Made by a program: the position numbers and the translations under genes. A stretch of 64,000 bases of DNA from Ancylostoma caninum (taxonomy: Eukaryota; Nematoda; Chromadorea; Rhabditida; Ancylostomatidae). The stretch covers positions 2,108,001 to 2,172,000 of the forward strand of contig JBAJFG010000347.1 in NCBI GenBank assembly GCA_037903475.1. The letters are read 5' to 3'. This document shows positions 10,434-21,442 of the stretch, piece by piece (the first letter of the stretch is position 1; every line of letters starts with the position of its first letter). The notes below the pieces were generated by a model, which saw nothing but the letters and a program-made list of their open reading frames with translations, was not told where the DNA came from and searched no databases.

Positions 10434-10739
10434 GAGCATCCCCAGACGTCGCCAGTTCAAAATGAATAGAAATGAAACGGCGATATAAGAGATAAGGATC
10501 GTGGAAGTGATACGTATCGATTGCACGTTACATCGCCATGGATCGCTGCCAAAGGGGGCTCATCGCACTCTCGAAGATGTGCCCGAAATGAACTGGCGAT
10601 GTGAATGATAGCAATAGTGGAAACGATGCCTATCGATCGCCACGCCCAATTTATTATCATCGCTCTTACGTCTGGGATCTCCTCATTCACTTTATCCATG
10701 TGGCGATCGCCACGATTGCTGGCGAAGTCTGGGGATACT
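10434..10739. repeat. Hairpin MITE of about 306 bp
   Basis: The terminal arms GAGCATCCCCAGACGTCGCC (10434) and GGCGAAGTCTGGGGATACTC (ending 10739) are inverted repeats with a few mismatches. Inside, GTGGAAGTGATACGTATCG and GTGGAAACGATGCCTATCG blocks and several ATCGCCA motifs give further internal symmetry. No coding potential is visible. Confidence 0.65.
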
Positions 10740-11411
10740 CTTGCCGCTGTGCGCTTGTAGAGGTCATTCGACATCATTTACTAATCATTAGACATCATTT
10801 GCTAATATTGACATGTATCATTACATAAGAATAGCTCTTAACGTTTAGCCACCACCCCCCCCCCCCTTTTTTTTTGAGCTACAACGTGGAGGGAGTTCGG
10901 ATACCACATCGATCGGAATCTGAGGAGATACGAATACTCCATTTTCCTGTGTTTGTGGAGGAAAATTAAGAGGCTAAGGGGCCTGCAAGGCGTTGAAATG
11001 ATGTGTGAGTTCGCAGTAACTTCAAATGGAAACGCGTTCTGCATTTGCTCACTAGCCATCGATATCTGTCTGATCTCTACGAGGTACTGGCAAGTTTTGT
11101 GGCAAAGAGAACCTTACGATTTAGCTAACTTGTTCGATGAAGAGAAGACACTCCTTTGGCCAATATTTTCTCTGGTCTCATTTCTCGAGTACGAGTCAAC
11201 AATATTTGCTTGTAAATTTTTCTTTGTAACCAAACAACACACGGTTATTCGGTCTGCATAAAATATCATGAGATTGTTTATGCAATTTCTCTACAAAATC
11301 TGCAAAAAAAAGCTGAACTAAGAACGGTTCAGTCAAGGTGTGCTGTTCAACACCACATCACCACATTTTTTGTCGATATTTTACATTTTTTTAACATTTT
11401 ATTTCGTTTAG
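10740..11411. promoter_or_regulatory. Upstream region of the TXNDC15-like gene
   Basis: This is the probable promoter and 5' UTR interval. It contains a 12-base C tract followed by a T tract (10855-10875). No clear TATA box or trans-splice acceptor could be fixed. The ATG at 11412 follows a T-rich stretch (CATTTTATTTCGTTTAG), which ends in a usable spliced-leader acceptor. Confidence 0.35.
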
Positions 11412-13129
11412 ATGCTCTTCATCCTATCATCTTTGATATTCCACTTCGTCGTCGGTGATGAAGCCATACTTCCTACAGATTTTGTGTGGGGGAGCTGTCG
11501 ACGGTATAACGAAAAGGAGTTGTTCTTGTGAGTTTTATTCTCGCCAAAATGTATGAACTCTTTTTTTTTTTGGTTTTTTTTTTCTTGGGATAGCTTCACA
11601 AACTTTTTATCTCCTTGAAGCTTTCTCTTCACGTTGATCGGTCATTACAGAAATTTTTCTTCGTTCTTTTGTTATAGCCATGTTCTACATCTAGTGTGTC
11701 CGCCAGATTACGATGATAAATGTGATGACCCTATCATGGACCCGTATGGATTATTCAAGTATCGCTGCCAGACAGTTTGTCAGTTCTACAACCTTCGGTT
11801 TTCTTTGCTATTAGGAGTTTAATATTCGCATTTCGTATTTTAAGATCCACACGATGATAAGTTACTAACAGTTGATATAGTCAACGCCAGCACGTTGTTA
11901 CGCATGCTGCAGCATACTGATCCATACAAAAGGACTTGGTGCATGATAACGTAAGCCATCATTCGTCATTCACCTCTGCCTCAGTATGACGGGGCAACAT
12001 CTTTCTGTTCATTTTCAGGTTATTCTACTCACCGACGTGCCCATTCAGTGCTCGCTTAGCACCTTACTTTAATGCACTTCCCAATATGTACAATGGCAGC
12101 ATCAAATTTGTGGCGTTCGATGCAACTGAATTTACCAAGTTAGTGTCGTTTCCTTCCTGATAGGGAACGTTTGATGCTGAGAATGTGTCCCGAAAGTTTT
12201 TCTTTTGATTGTAGTGAAACAAGCAATCAAGAGAATGTCTTTCTTTTCAATTCTCACTACTTTTTATATGGGTTTAGAACAAACAGTGTAGGAGTAAATG
12301 CCACCTGGAGGCATTTAATATCATCGTTTCTTGGCACATCTGTTATCACACTGCCGAATCAAAGGTTGCTTTGAACTATTTTAATTATTACAGTTTAACA
12401 AAATAGCAAAATAATAGACAAAAGCTGAATATGTAGTTAAATTTTTCCGTGGGTGCTTGCTCTTTGGGTCGCTGTTTGCAACAAAATTCGACAAGATCTG
12501 ATCGTGAAGTTTGAATTTATCGCTTGAAATTATAGGTTGAACTCGCGCTACGGAGTATCAGGTACTCCAACAGTTATGCTGTGGGTAAGTGGAGCCGCTG
12601 TGGCTCGAATGGAGGATCGAACTCTGAACGATATGGGGCTTATGGTTTGTATCTTTTCATTTTTTTCACTTTTTAGTGGTTTTTTTCGGTAATTTCGCTA
12701 CGCGCAGCCGCAATGCTTCGCTTGAAATGGTGTAGTTTCTACCTTTAGTCATTCATCTATGATTGGACTGATGTAACACCCATGTTTGGAGCATCGCGTA
12801 GTGCACAAGATCCGCTGCATATCGAATATGATGACCGACCGGATGTTTTCTACTTGAGCCTTTCTTTATTTGTTGTATATGCAGGTTAGATCTCAATTAT
12901 TCATCAGTTTTTTTTTTAATTCAAATTATGTGTGGTTTTCTTCATTCGGTTTTCCTGCCAAATTTCACTAGCATTGAAAGTGAGTGTTGTTTCAGTGGTC
13001 GTTTATTGCTTGAGAGATCGAATCTGTGAAAACGCTCGTGTAAGAAGTGCACTAACGTGGATGTCTGCTAGAATGGACGCTTTGGGCGATTTCTTTGTTC
13101 CGCAAGCAAGGCCGGAGCAACGGCGATAA
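11412..13129 (+). CDS. txndc15: Thioredoxin domain-containing protein 15-like membrane protein, seven exons
   Basis: Exons: 11412-11527, 11678-11778, 11881-11950, 12019-12138, 12536-12644, 12749-12884, 12972-13129. Together they make 810 bases (269 residues plus TAA); all introns are GT-AG and in phase. Residues 1-15 are a signal peptide (MLFILSSLIFHFVVG). A cysteine-containing segment follows (VCPPDYDDKCDDP, KYRCQT), then FNASTLLRML. The thioredoxin fold runs LFYSPTCPFSARLAPYFNAL, IKFVAFDATEF, LNSRYGVSGTPTVMLW. The usual CxxC pair is reduced to CPFS, so dithiol redox chemistry is not expected; vertebrate TXNDC15 likewise has a single cysteine there (WCHFS). A transmembrane segment (VFYLSLSLFVVYALKVSVV) and a short basic cytoplasmic tail end the protein. 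The human homologue is longer and is tied to ciliary function. Family assignment is strong; the start is supported by the signal peptide. Confidence 0.88.
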
Positions 13130-13825
13130 CATGCGAGTTTCTCGGTTGTAAAGTTCTTTGTTGCTCAGTTATTCTAAGTCAGGCAGTATACTCTGATTCT
13201 CCCTTCATAGGCTTATCCGCTTCGAGGCTCATTACTTGAAGTATGTCTCTAAGCGGATCTTTACAGCTGATATATGCCACCATGGCATATGTTCTTGTGT
13301 TGTGAATATTTAGCGATCATATCAAAGTGTTCAGAGTTCTTGTTTTCTTTCTAGAAGTCTTTCTCATTCTCCTATCGTGTGTGTCTTTTGTACATAAGCC
13401 TTTTTTAAGTGTGTCCTCGTGATCGAGAACCACGGCTGATTTTTCGGTATCGGAGGAAAACAGGCCGCCATGTACTTGTTTACAGCATAGGCGGATAGAT
13501 TTATGACTCCAAGGACTTGTGCGTATTCGTCGAATTCCACTTTGTTGTGCGTACTTTCACTCCTCTCACCGCTAGTTTTTACTCCTAGGATTCCCTAGCA
13601 TTCAAGAACGTGGTACTAACAAATGGGTATTCGGGCAGACACTGGTGCGCGGTAAAGTTATCAAAATATAATATCATCTATCAACACTTGCACACTGAAG
13701 AAATGGAAGGGACATAGATCTATTGCAGCTTTGGTATGGTCTATCTCAAAAGCAGCATAGTTGTCTGTTGGGGCGTAAATTTGCAAAATGCACACCTATG
13801 GACAAGAATCCAACCTGGACTTAGG

Positions 13826-13990
13826 TACATCATTGAGATTACCCATGTTAAAAACGTGTTAACGTACCCGGATTAATGCTTCACCTGCACCTGGGAACCA
13901 TCAACATGTTTTCTCAATGCTACACCCATTTGCTACCCATAAGTAATCATACTCGTGGGTATGAGACTACTCATCCTTCCATTGATGCAT
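13826..13990. repeat. MITE family A, copy 1
   Basis: It starts with ACATCATTGAGATTACCCAT and ends with CTCATCCTTCCATTGATGCAT. The same ends recur at 37016, 44448 and 56083. Internal blocks (GTGTTAACG, CCCATAAGTAATCAT) also recur. Confidence 0.75.
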
Positions 13991-15573
13991 AAAGGCCCAG
14001 TTGAGTGGTAAATTTGGGTATGTTGACACGTATACCATGGATGCGTGCCTTGCTACCTCGTGGAGTACCGCTTGTTTCGAAAAGTCATTTCTTCTTGTCT
14101 TTTCTACCTTCGTCCGGTAAACTGCATTCTCTTCAATCTGCTCGATATGAGACGCACATATATTCTCGGGGAAAAAAAAAAGAATATGTAAGCAGGACAT
14201 TAGTCTTTGAGTCACATGAGGTGTTCGGGCCGTTTCACGCGGCTGACGCAGCCGCTCTCTGTGAAAACTAGTTTTAAACGCTTCCATCTGACCTCATTCA
14301 CACGTAACTCAGACGCACGCACGCAGCGAAAACAAGGCCGTTCAATATAAATCCATGGGAAGACACCTTAGCTAACAATTGGCAGGTGCCAGTGTTCGTT
14401 GATAGCGAGCCTAAGGCTTGTCAGTCATGTTGTTGTTGTCAGAACTAGTCGCTACTTTCCTTCATGTAAAACATTCCAGGCCGTGTTAGCTGAGCTGAGG
14501 TCTCTTTAATAACATTAGCTTTCAGAGATGGCGTTTTACAATATAGAAAGAATTTCTATGAGTTACTCCGGTTCCTTGACACATTTCAGGCATGAATATG
14601 AGCCATCTATATATGTTGTGCTTGTACTTGTATACATTTAGTGCATTTGCGGACATGTTTCTATGAGTTCCAACAACATCCTTGGCAGGCTTATCTAGCT
14701 CAACGTCCTCGTTTTTGTGATTTTTGTGAGGTAATGTGAGCCAATTTTTGTTTTTGTTGTTCTGAGGCCAACACGCGCCGTCCACTGGAGGCAGGTATGG
14801 CCGGCTGAGTTGTTGTGTACGATGGTGCTTGATCGATGCGTATTGACTCGCTTAGTCGTTGATTGTGAGTGATCATATGATCGGGTCCTGTTAGCCGATT
14901 TTCGCTTTATCTTCCGTTGTTTTCTTGTCATAGTGTAAATAGATAAATATCTATTGCTTTTCCCAGTGGTTTTCATGTATTGGTGACGTCATATCATTGA
15001 TGTAGGAGCAAGTGCCGCTAGAGCTGTTCTGAGTTCAATTTATTGCACGGAGCATGTCTTGCATAAGATGAATGCCTATTGTGGTGTAGTACTCCTGTTC
15101 TCATTAGCTAACCTCGCTGGGACGGTCACCGCGCTGCGCCAATGCGGTCAAATTCAGGCTGCAGCTACCAACTGGCTCTGACAGCGCCATTGTATGCGCC
15201 GAGAGAGTACTGATAAGGAGTGCATGTTATTTGCCTACTTATAGCCATGAAATGTTGACATCCACATCACTGGTAATAATTTCAAAACGGGACCTTTAAC
15301 AACCAGTGGTGGATGCACAGGGCAGCTTTCATTCCCACCGTGGTGAATGTATCAGCATTTTTTTTAAAATTGCTTAGTAAAGTAGATGCAATTAATGCAT
15401 AAGATTTTTTAGCTCCTTGTTGTATGTCTAGAAATTCCCATTGACCTCTTCGCGGGGTTCTTGGCTGGTCACGCCTGTTTTTTATCCCGCCCCTACAATC
15501 AAGCGAGAAAAATTTCTGCGTTCCCCATCATTAGCAACGGACACAAATTCATTTGCCTCATTGTTGTAGATGA
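13991..15573. other. Intergenic DNA, no gene recognised
   Basis: Open frames on both strands at 13967-14287 overlap each other and lack splice or family support. A CRE-like TGACGTCA occurs at 14984-14991. Nothing else is assignable. Confidence 0.5.
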
Positions 15574-16180
15574 CAGTGGCGGACGTAGGGGGGCGGGAGT
15601 TGGGAGGGGGCGTCGGAAAAAAAATTAGGGTGTCCACCGCTCTAGGGACCCAGATGGAAAAGAAAATAAAAATATTAGTTATAGTAATACAAAATCCTTA
15701 AAATTTTGCTGTATGATGCATTGCGAAGGAAAAGGGGCGGGGTCTCTGTTGTGCGATTGGCACATTCAAGAATCTATCCATGCCTTTTACTGTGAACTCG
15801 TTTCCTTTTTATGTTTAAACTTGATTGATGCAGATTTTAAAAAATTCCTGATTCATACGTAATTACAAAAAAAGTATGAAAAATTCAAATTTGCGGCCAG
15901 TTAAATTTATGGTGTAACTGCGCGTAAACTGAAGAAATTTGCAGCAAAAGGTAGAAAAAGGTGTTCGAATGCACAATGGCATCACAGCGGCACCATGCCA
16001 CGTATTTCATGCAAGGATGATTGATGTCACCATAAGGGGGCAGGTAGCGAAGAAATAGTGAAATTTGCGTTTTCTTTCTCTGTTGTGCCAATCGCACAAC
16101 AGAGACCCCGCCCCTTTTCCTTTGCAAGGCATCATACAGCAAATTTTTCAGGATTTTGTATTATTATAACTAATATTTCC
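15574..16180. mobile_element. hAT-like MITE remnant containing a 100-bp-arm inverted repeat
   Basis: CAGTGGCGGACGTAGGGG at 15574 matches the end of the hAT-like MITE at 39228. Downstream, arms at about 15665-15766 and 16080-16180 are inverted copies: AAGGGGCGGGGTCTCTGTTG on the left and its complement on the right, about 95 bp with few mismatches. They flank about 315 bp of spacer. The second hAT-like terminus is not visible, so the element is truncated or rearranged. Confidence 0.6.
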
Positions 16181-18000
16181 ATCAATTTTCAGAAAACGTT
16201 CCGTTCTCAATGTGCTGGTTAGTTGGAAATCTTCTGAGAACGCTTGTGAATTCAGGGATAAAAGATCTCCGCTGGAGAACATGCTTTTCTACGAGAAAAC
16301 CTTCAATTCGGGTGTGGAGCGTTGTACTGGCAGAGATGGGTGTGGCTAAGCTCTTTGATTGGCCACTCAACCATAATGACCACTGCATTATTCAGCCACG
16401 TCGCACCTTTTCAGTACAACCTCATACACCCTTTCCATTGGTTGTTCATCGATATTTACTGTTTAAGCCTATAATTTTCTCCTTAAAACTATCAGTTGCT
16501 GGCTTCCTGGCTTATTAAAATATTTGTGGTAAAGATGAGAGTTCCCTAATTGGAACAAATAAAATTCTTGCAAAAAAAAAACCTAAAATAAGCTTTGTAT
16601 TTGTATGCGGCTCTTAGTACACGGATGACGAATGATTTTTAAGGATTTCTTTATTGCTACAATATCATAAAGATGACAAAGCTTCTGTTTATGCAAAAAT
16701 GTCAATAAATCGATCACTTTTTCCCATAATCCATACAGAATCCTGCGTTTTTATTTGTTCATTTGCACGCTGATGTTGGATGATTCATTCGAATTGCCGC
16801 TCGTCACCCCTGCCGCTTCCACTATTTTCCGCTTATCTGACAGCGCTTGTTGCCTGCCCTTGATAAAAAGTGTCTCTGTCTATTATTAATCGCCGATTTT
16901 ATTCGTTGATCATGATCATCACTTTTTTCTTGTTATGTTCCATCAATAAATAAAATCATGTACGTGTTGTTGTCATATGGAAGCAGTGCTGTGGATCTGA
17001 TTCATTACTTCTGTTTCTCTTTGGTTGTGCAGTCCTCGCCATAGGAAATGGTCTAACATTGATAGGAAAAAAAGAAGAGAATTGTAAGAAATCATTCCTG
17101 AAAGAGGTAAGAGGGAAATCTGGTAGACGAATGGTGGAACTTCTGGGTTTTTTTTAACCATTACACATCGAAAAGTTCTTTTGGTCACAGTGAGCATTCC
17201 CCCCCCCCTAATTTCTAGTGTTGATGTTGGTGTTTACTGTTTAGCTTCTTTTCCTTTTTTCTCTTTCAATATAACATGTCCAGGTTTAAGTGGTTTTCTT
17301 CATCAATGTTTTTATTTAGCGCGTTCATTTAATGTATAACTAAAGTAAAAAGTAAAAATAACTAGAAAGGAAGAAAGAAGTTGAACGAAACGTACATATA
17401 GGTCAAAAATGTATTGAAGGAATGATACAATGAGCACTTGTGTGATTTTTTGTATGAGCTTAGTTACATTTTTTTTTATTTTTCCGCTGCTCCGGCAAAA
17501 ACGTCTAATTAAACAAACAATTAGGATAAATAATAAGGAAGGTGATATTTGACCTGGTTTCCTTGATCCGCAACTATTTTCATACTATTATACAACAATA
17601 TCAAGAATAATACTGTAGCGATAATGTTTCTTATATGTATATGTATATTTGGATGAAACGGCAAATTTAATTACGATCTATCCATAGTACCCTGGACATT
17701 CGATTCCCGTTCCCCCTCTATTAATGTAATGTATTATTCTGGAAAACAGCTGGTGAGAGAATTATCGGAATTTTTACTTATCAACTGTAACATCCTCCCA
17801 ATTTTGAGGGTTTTCTGCTGGATTTTCCCACTTTCACGTTCCTACCGGTGATTTCAAAATTTTCAAAAAAATTCGTTGAAATGAGAATTTAGCAGGCTTC
17901 ATATCTTGTCCGATCCGACTCGAAATTGGCTGAGAATTTCAAATACGAGCTTGATTTTCCAGAATTTTCATTTCTAAGGAGGTTATGGCAAGTCGACGGT
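16181..18000. other. Intergenic DNA, no gene recognised
   Basis: A 102-codon plus-strand frame (16210-16518) and a 74-codon minus frame (16973-17197) have no family, splice or start support. Short C- and T-tracts occur around 17150-17212. Confidence 0.5.
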
Positions 18001-18043
18001 TTGCGACAGATTAATCCGTCGTGGACGGATCAATCTGTCGCAA
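18001..18043. repeat. 20-bp-arm hairpin followed by a T tract
   Basis: The left arm 18001-18020 (TTGCGACAGATTAATCCGTC), loop 18021-18023, and right arm 18024-18043 complement each other with one mismatch. Ten or more T residues follow within a few bases on the plus strand. Confidence 0.85.
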
Positions 18044-18111
18044 TCCGTTTTTTTTTTTCGCAGAAGTTATGGGCCGTATTGTAGGAAATGGCGTACGGTG
18101 TATAGTATATA

Positions 18112-18966
18112 CAGAGTGCGGCAAAAGTCTTTGAACAAGCATAATCGATCCTGAAAACATGGTGAAGTAGAAATTGAAAGAGTCGGCAGTTGTTATACAT
18201 AAGTCAGCAGTTCAGTTGTTAACATGAATAGCATTTTTGATCCCAAAATTTCAAGCCTGGTAGCGAACCAGGCTTGAAAAATGGTGATGTGACATTGGCT
18301 CGGCGCGCACATTGATGAAGCGAAATCCATCTCGAAAGGCCTAGGTCATAGAATCTTCAAGATCTTCCAGGGTGGAAGTAGGACCTTGATAGGCCATTAT
18401 TCATCCGTACCTTTGCAGCTGAGAAGAATATTCACTTTTGGAGGCAATTTCATCATTATATAAATCTCAAGTTAGCATGTATACATTAATAAAGAGTAAA
18501 CAGCAAGTCTTTCACGGAAAACGGTGGTAAAATCGCAGTTAAACAAGCGAAAAAAGCTACATTAGCACGATTTCCTTGCTTGTTGACAAAAATTTTGACC
18601 TCTGCTAAAAATCAAAGCTAACAACCTAGAGATACACTACCTATTTCCCAAATTTTCTGGAGATTTTCGTAGATTTCATCGCAGAAGGCTTCTACTAACT
18701 CCCACAGGGATTTGGGATCTTTTCGCAAATAGATAGAGAAGTGGTGGGAGGAAACTACCTCCAATACCTGCGCGCCAGAGTCCATGCCTCACCTGGATTT
18801 TCCAAAGTCCGTGTACTGCGAGAGTAGCGAACCTTAATATCAAAAATAATGCTTATGCGCACAACTAGGTTGTTAATAAAAAAATGACCATCAATTTTTA
18901 GAGGTTGCTCTTCAGTATGTTTCTGGCGAGCGATTATTCTTGTCCAAAGACTTTTACCGCACCCTG
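18112..18966. mobile_element. Tc1/mariner-type non-autonomous element, 855 bp, with TA target duplication
   Basis: The left end CAGAGTGCGGCAAAAGTCTT (18112) and the right end, the complement of CAGGGTGCGGTAAAAGTCTT (ending 18966), are inverted repeats of about 36 bp with five or so mismatches. TA lies directly outside each end (18110-18111 and 18967-18968), as expected for the superfamily. The interior has no long open frame and no visible DDE motif, so it is a decayed or deletion derivative. Confidence 0.8.
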
Positions 18967-19650
18967 TAGAAGAAAGTGAGTAAATGTTAAGGTCTCTGTT
19001 ATACAAAAATTCCTACTCTTCCACACTTACGCAGCATCAAAATTTTTCGTTTTTTTAAAGTGCCAATATTTGTTATAAACATTTCTTCTAGTGCAGTAAA
19101 TAATAGTAAATAAAATAATGAAATTTATGGTATAGCTAATCTACTTGGTATGTAACGATTCTTCCCATCATAAAAATCCTTACGAACAGCTATTTTACTT
19201 TATAATGAGCTAATGTTTGATTTCCTATCTTCATTCACCGTGGCAGAGGTAGCGGAGACTGCGAGTTTGCTGGTTGAAAAATACTTTATTCAAAAAAGAA
19301 GAAAAAATTTGCATGGATTCATCCCACACTTCTACTATGATTTCCTTATGTTTTGTTTTCAATTGTATGGGTTAGAAATTATTTTTTATCGCCCTAATAA
19401 GGAGATTTTTGGCAGCTCTCAACCTCTTTTCGGGGGGGGGGACCATTTTTTGCCTTCCCCATAACCACCCATTATCGTGCACCCCGCCTGCCACCGTTAT
19501 AGCCTACAGTTCTTGTTCTTCTCGAAGAATCTACAACTTACAGTATAATGAAAATTATTAGCATGGCTTGTTGCGTTTTGCATTCTCAATCATTAATTTC
19601 TAAAGAATCTCATCTGAACACGCCCCAATAGGTGCAGCACCACCTCGTCT
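18967..19650. other. Intergenic DNA with a 10-base G tract
   Basis: A run of ten G lies at 19432-19441. About 19420-19500 resembles the GC-rich end of the hAT-like MITE family (CCCCGCCTGCCACCG), but no paired end was found. The last bases hold the polyadenylation signal of the gene at 19651. Confidence 0.4.
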
Positions 19651-19974
19651 TTATTTTTCCAAAATCTCAAAACATCCATAAGTCAAATGCGGTTTCTTCC
19701 CATTTACACGTTCCAAGTAAGTGAAAGCGTTATAGAAGCTTTCAGAAATCAATAAATCGGAGAGCCTGTATCGAGCATGGATCTCGATAACCACGTGGCC
19801 GGTGGGAGTGCACTTTTCCTCTTGTTCTTCGCCCTTTGTGCGGCTTTGAGTGCTGTTCACTTCACATGAGAGTAACACCAATTCGGACCCTGTCATTAGG
19901 AAATTATCCCACTCATTTCGAATATTTTTATCTCCTTCGGCTGTTTTCTTTCCTCCTTTCTTCCCGTTTGTCAT
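19651..19974 (-). CDS. Orphan single-exon protein, 107 residues
   Basis: The frame runs from an ATG at 19974 to a TAA at 19653-19651. The composition looks coding: a lysine-rich start (MTNGKKGGKK), an acidic middle (GEEQEEK), then a compact mixed domain (GHVVIEIHARYRLSDLL, SFYNAFTYLERVNGKKPHL, YGCFEILEK). Codons favour G or C at third positions in the middle, unlike the surrounding DNA. The stop overlaps AATAAA (19655-19650), which would give a very short 3' UTR, common in nematodes. No signal peptide or membrane segment is seen. I do not recognise a family. An alternative is that the ORF is the last exon of a longer gene, entering at the acceptor-like GACAG near 19892. Confidence 0.55.
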   Translation of the reverse strand: MTNGKKGGKKTAEGDKNIRNEWDNFLMTGSELVLLSCEVNSTQSRTKGEEQEEKCTPTGHVVIEIHARYRLSDLLISESFYNAFTYLERVNGKKPHLTYGCFEILEK

Positions 19975-21442
19975 GTCTTATTTTTACTGTTATTTCTGCT
20001 TCTTTTTTCATACATTCTGAGAAATCACATGCTTACCACATTCAATCGAATTTTACGGAAGACGTTTGCGTGACATTTTAATGTCCGTATAATTTTTAAA
20101 GACAGTTCCTGCAAAATCATGTGCAGTCACCTGGACGCTGCTAAACCGGTTCCGTTTGCAGTGGCATCTGTTAGAAAAACAGATCTTTTCAAGAACTACT
20201 CACTGGGCGGAGCTCAATAAAATATTGCTGGCCAATAATGCACGAAATGTGTCCATAAATAACTTCAAGCCTCTTTATCTGTGTTTTTTCATAAGCAACG
20301 CTTTTTCTAATAATTATTTGGATCTTTCCCTGATATGTGGTGTTCTTGCCTTCTTCAAAATACTACCTGGAATCGATATTGGCCGCTAATTTGAAGTAGA
20401 TTGTCAATTTTTAGTCATTTGAAGCTATATTTTTATATTTTTCGTATGCTTGTATAGTATGTATGGCAAATTGAAGACAATCTCACAGGTGAAGCATTTG
20501 GTACATTCAGATTCTAAAACATAGTATTTCTGTGCATGGAGTGTCTGTTACCATCGTGTTCCTTTTTATTATAATTTCCTTCGCTCCCATAGGAAGGCAT
20601 TTTGGGAAGCGGGCATAGTTATTTTATCATATGAGCATGGACCTCGCAATATTCACTTATTGATCATTTACTGAAATCCTCTAATAGTTCAACATTTACA
20701 AACATTCCTAGCTAGCTAGAGGCTTATGAAGCTGTGATAAAAATCAGTGCCAGGAATATTACCATTACGTACATAGGTTGGTGCGTAATTAATGCGGCTT
20801 TTTTGCAACTGCTTTTCTTGTCAAACTAACGCTTCTTGAAAGGTCTTTTCATGTGCACAGTCTTCTTATCTCATTTAGTAACGGTGCTATCGAAAAGCGT
20901 ATACACATTAGCACCGCGCAGTTAATTGTGGGTAACCTACCAGAGACAGATTACCTATGATTCATGCTAGCCCTGGTTTTGCAGCGGATTTAAGCAAATA
21001 ATACAGAAAAACGCTGCCCGAGTCCGAGCATCCCCTATTAGCGGACGTATTTGAATGCACTAATGCTACCTGTTACTCGTGCATTTGCCCTTGATCCGCT
21101 CAAACAACGTGTTTTGAAATCTGCGATGTCATATGGCTGCCAGACTGGCAAATATTGGACGCTACCAGCTGCACCCTGACTCATTGTAGGCAATAGAAAT
21201 GAAGGGAAAATTCTGGGGAATACATCATGCTCGTTATTTCCCCTATTGTTTCCTTTGTTATTTCGCTGTGCGTCAATCTCACTTTTATGGCATTTCATCT
21301 TTTCCGTGGAACTCCACATCGATCGCTTTAACTCCAATCGCCACATTATACTAAGATTTGTGGAAGAGAAGCAAATTTCACCCTAATTACAGCTTGTAAG
21401 TCTCCAAACGACGCCTGTGGAGGATCGATTTATCGATTACCA
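19975..21442. other. Intergenic DNA upstream of the acidic-protein gene
   Basis: Only a mariner terminal-repeat fragment (20774 onward) is assignable. A 102-codon minus frame (21038-21346) has no support. The last 100 bases before 21443 may include a promoter and 5' UTR. Confidence 0.45.
20774..20830. mobile_element. Decayed mariner terminal repeat
   Basis: TAGGTTGGTGCGTAATTAAT followed by GCGGCTTTTTTGC matches the irritans-type mariner end and resembles the intact end at 50737. The partner end was not found. Confidence 0.5.
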
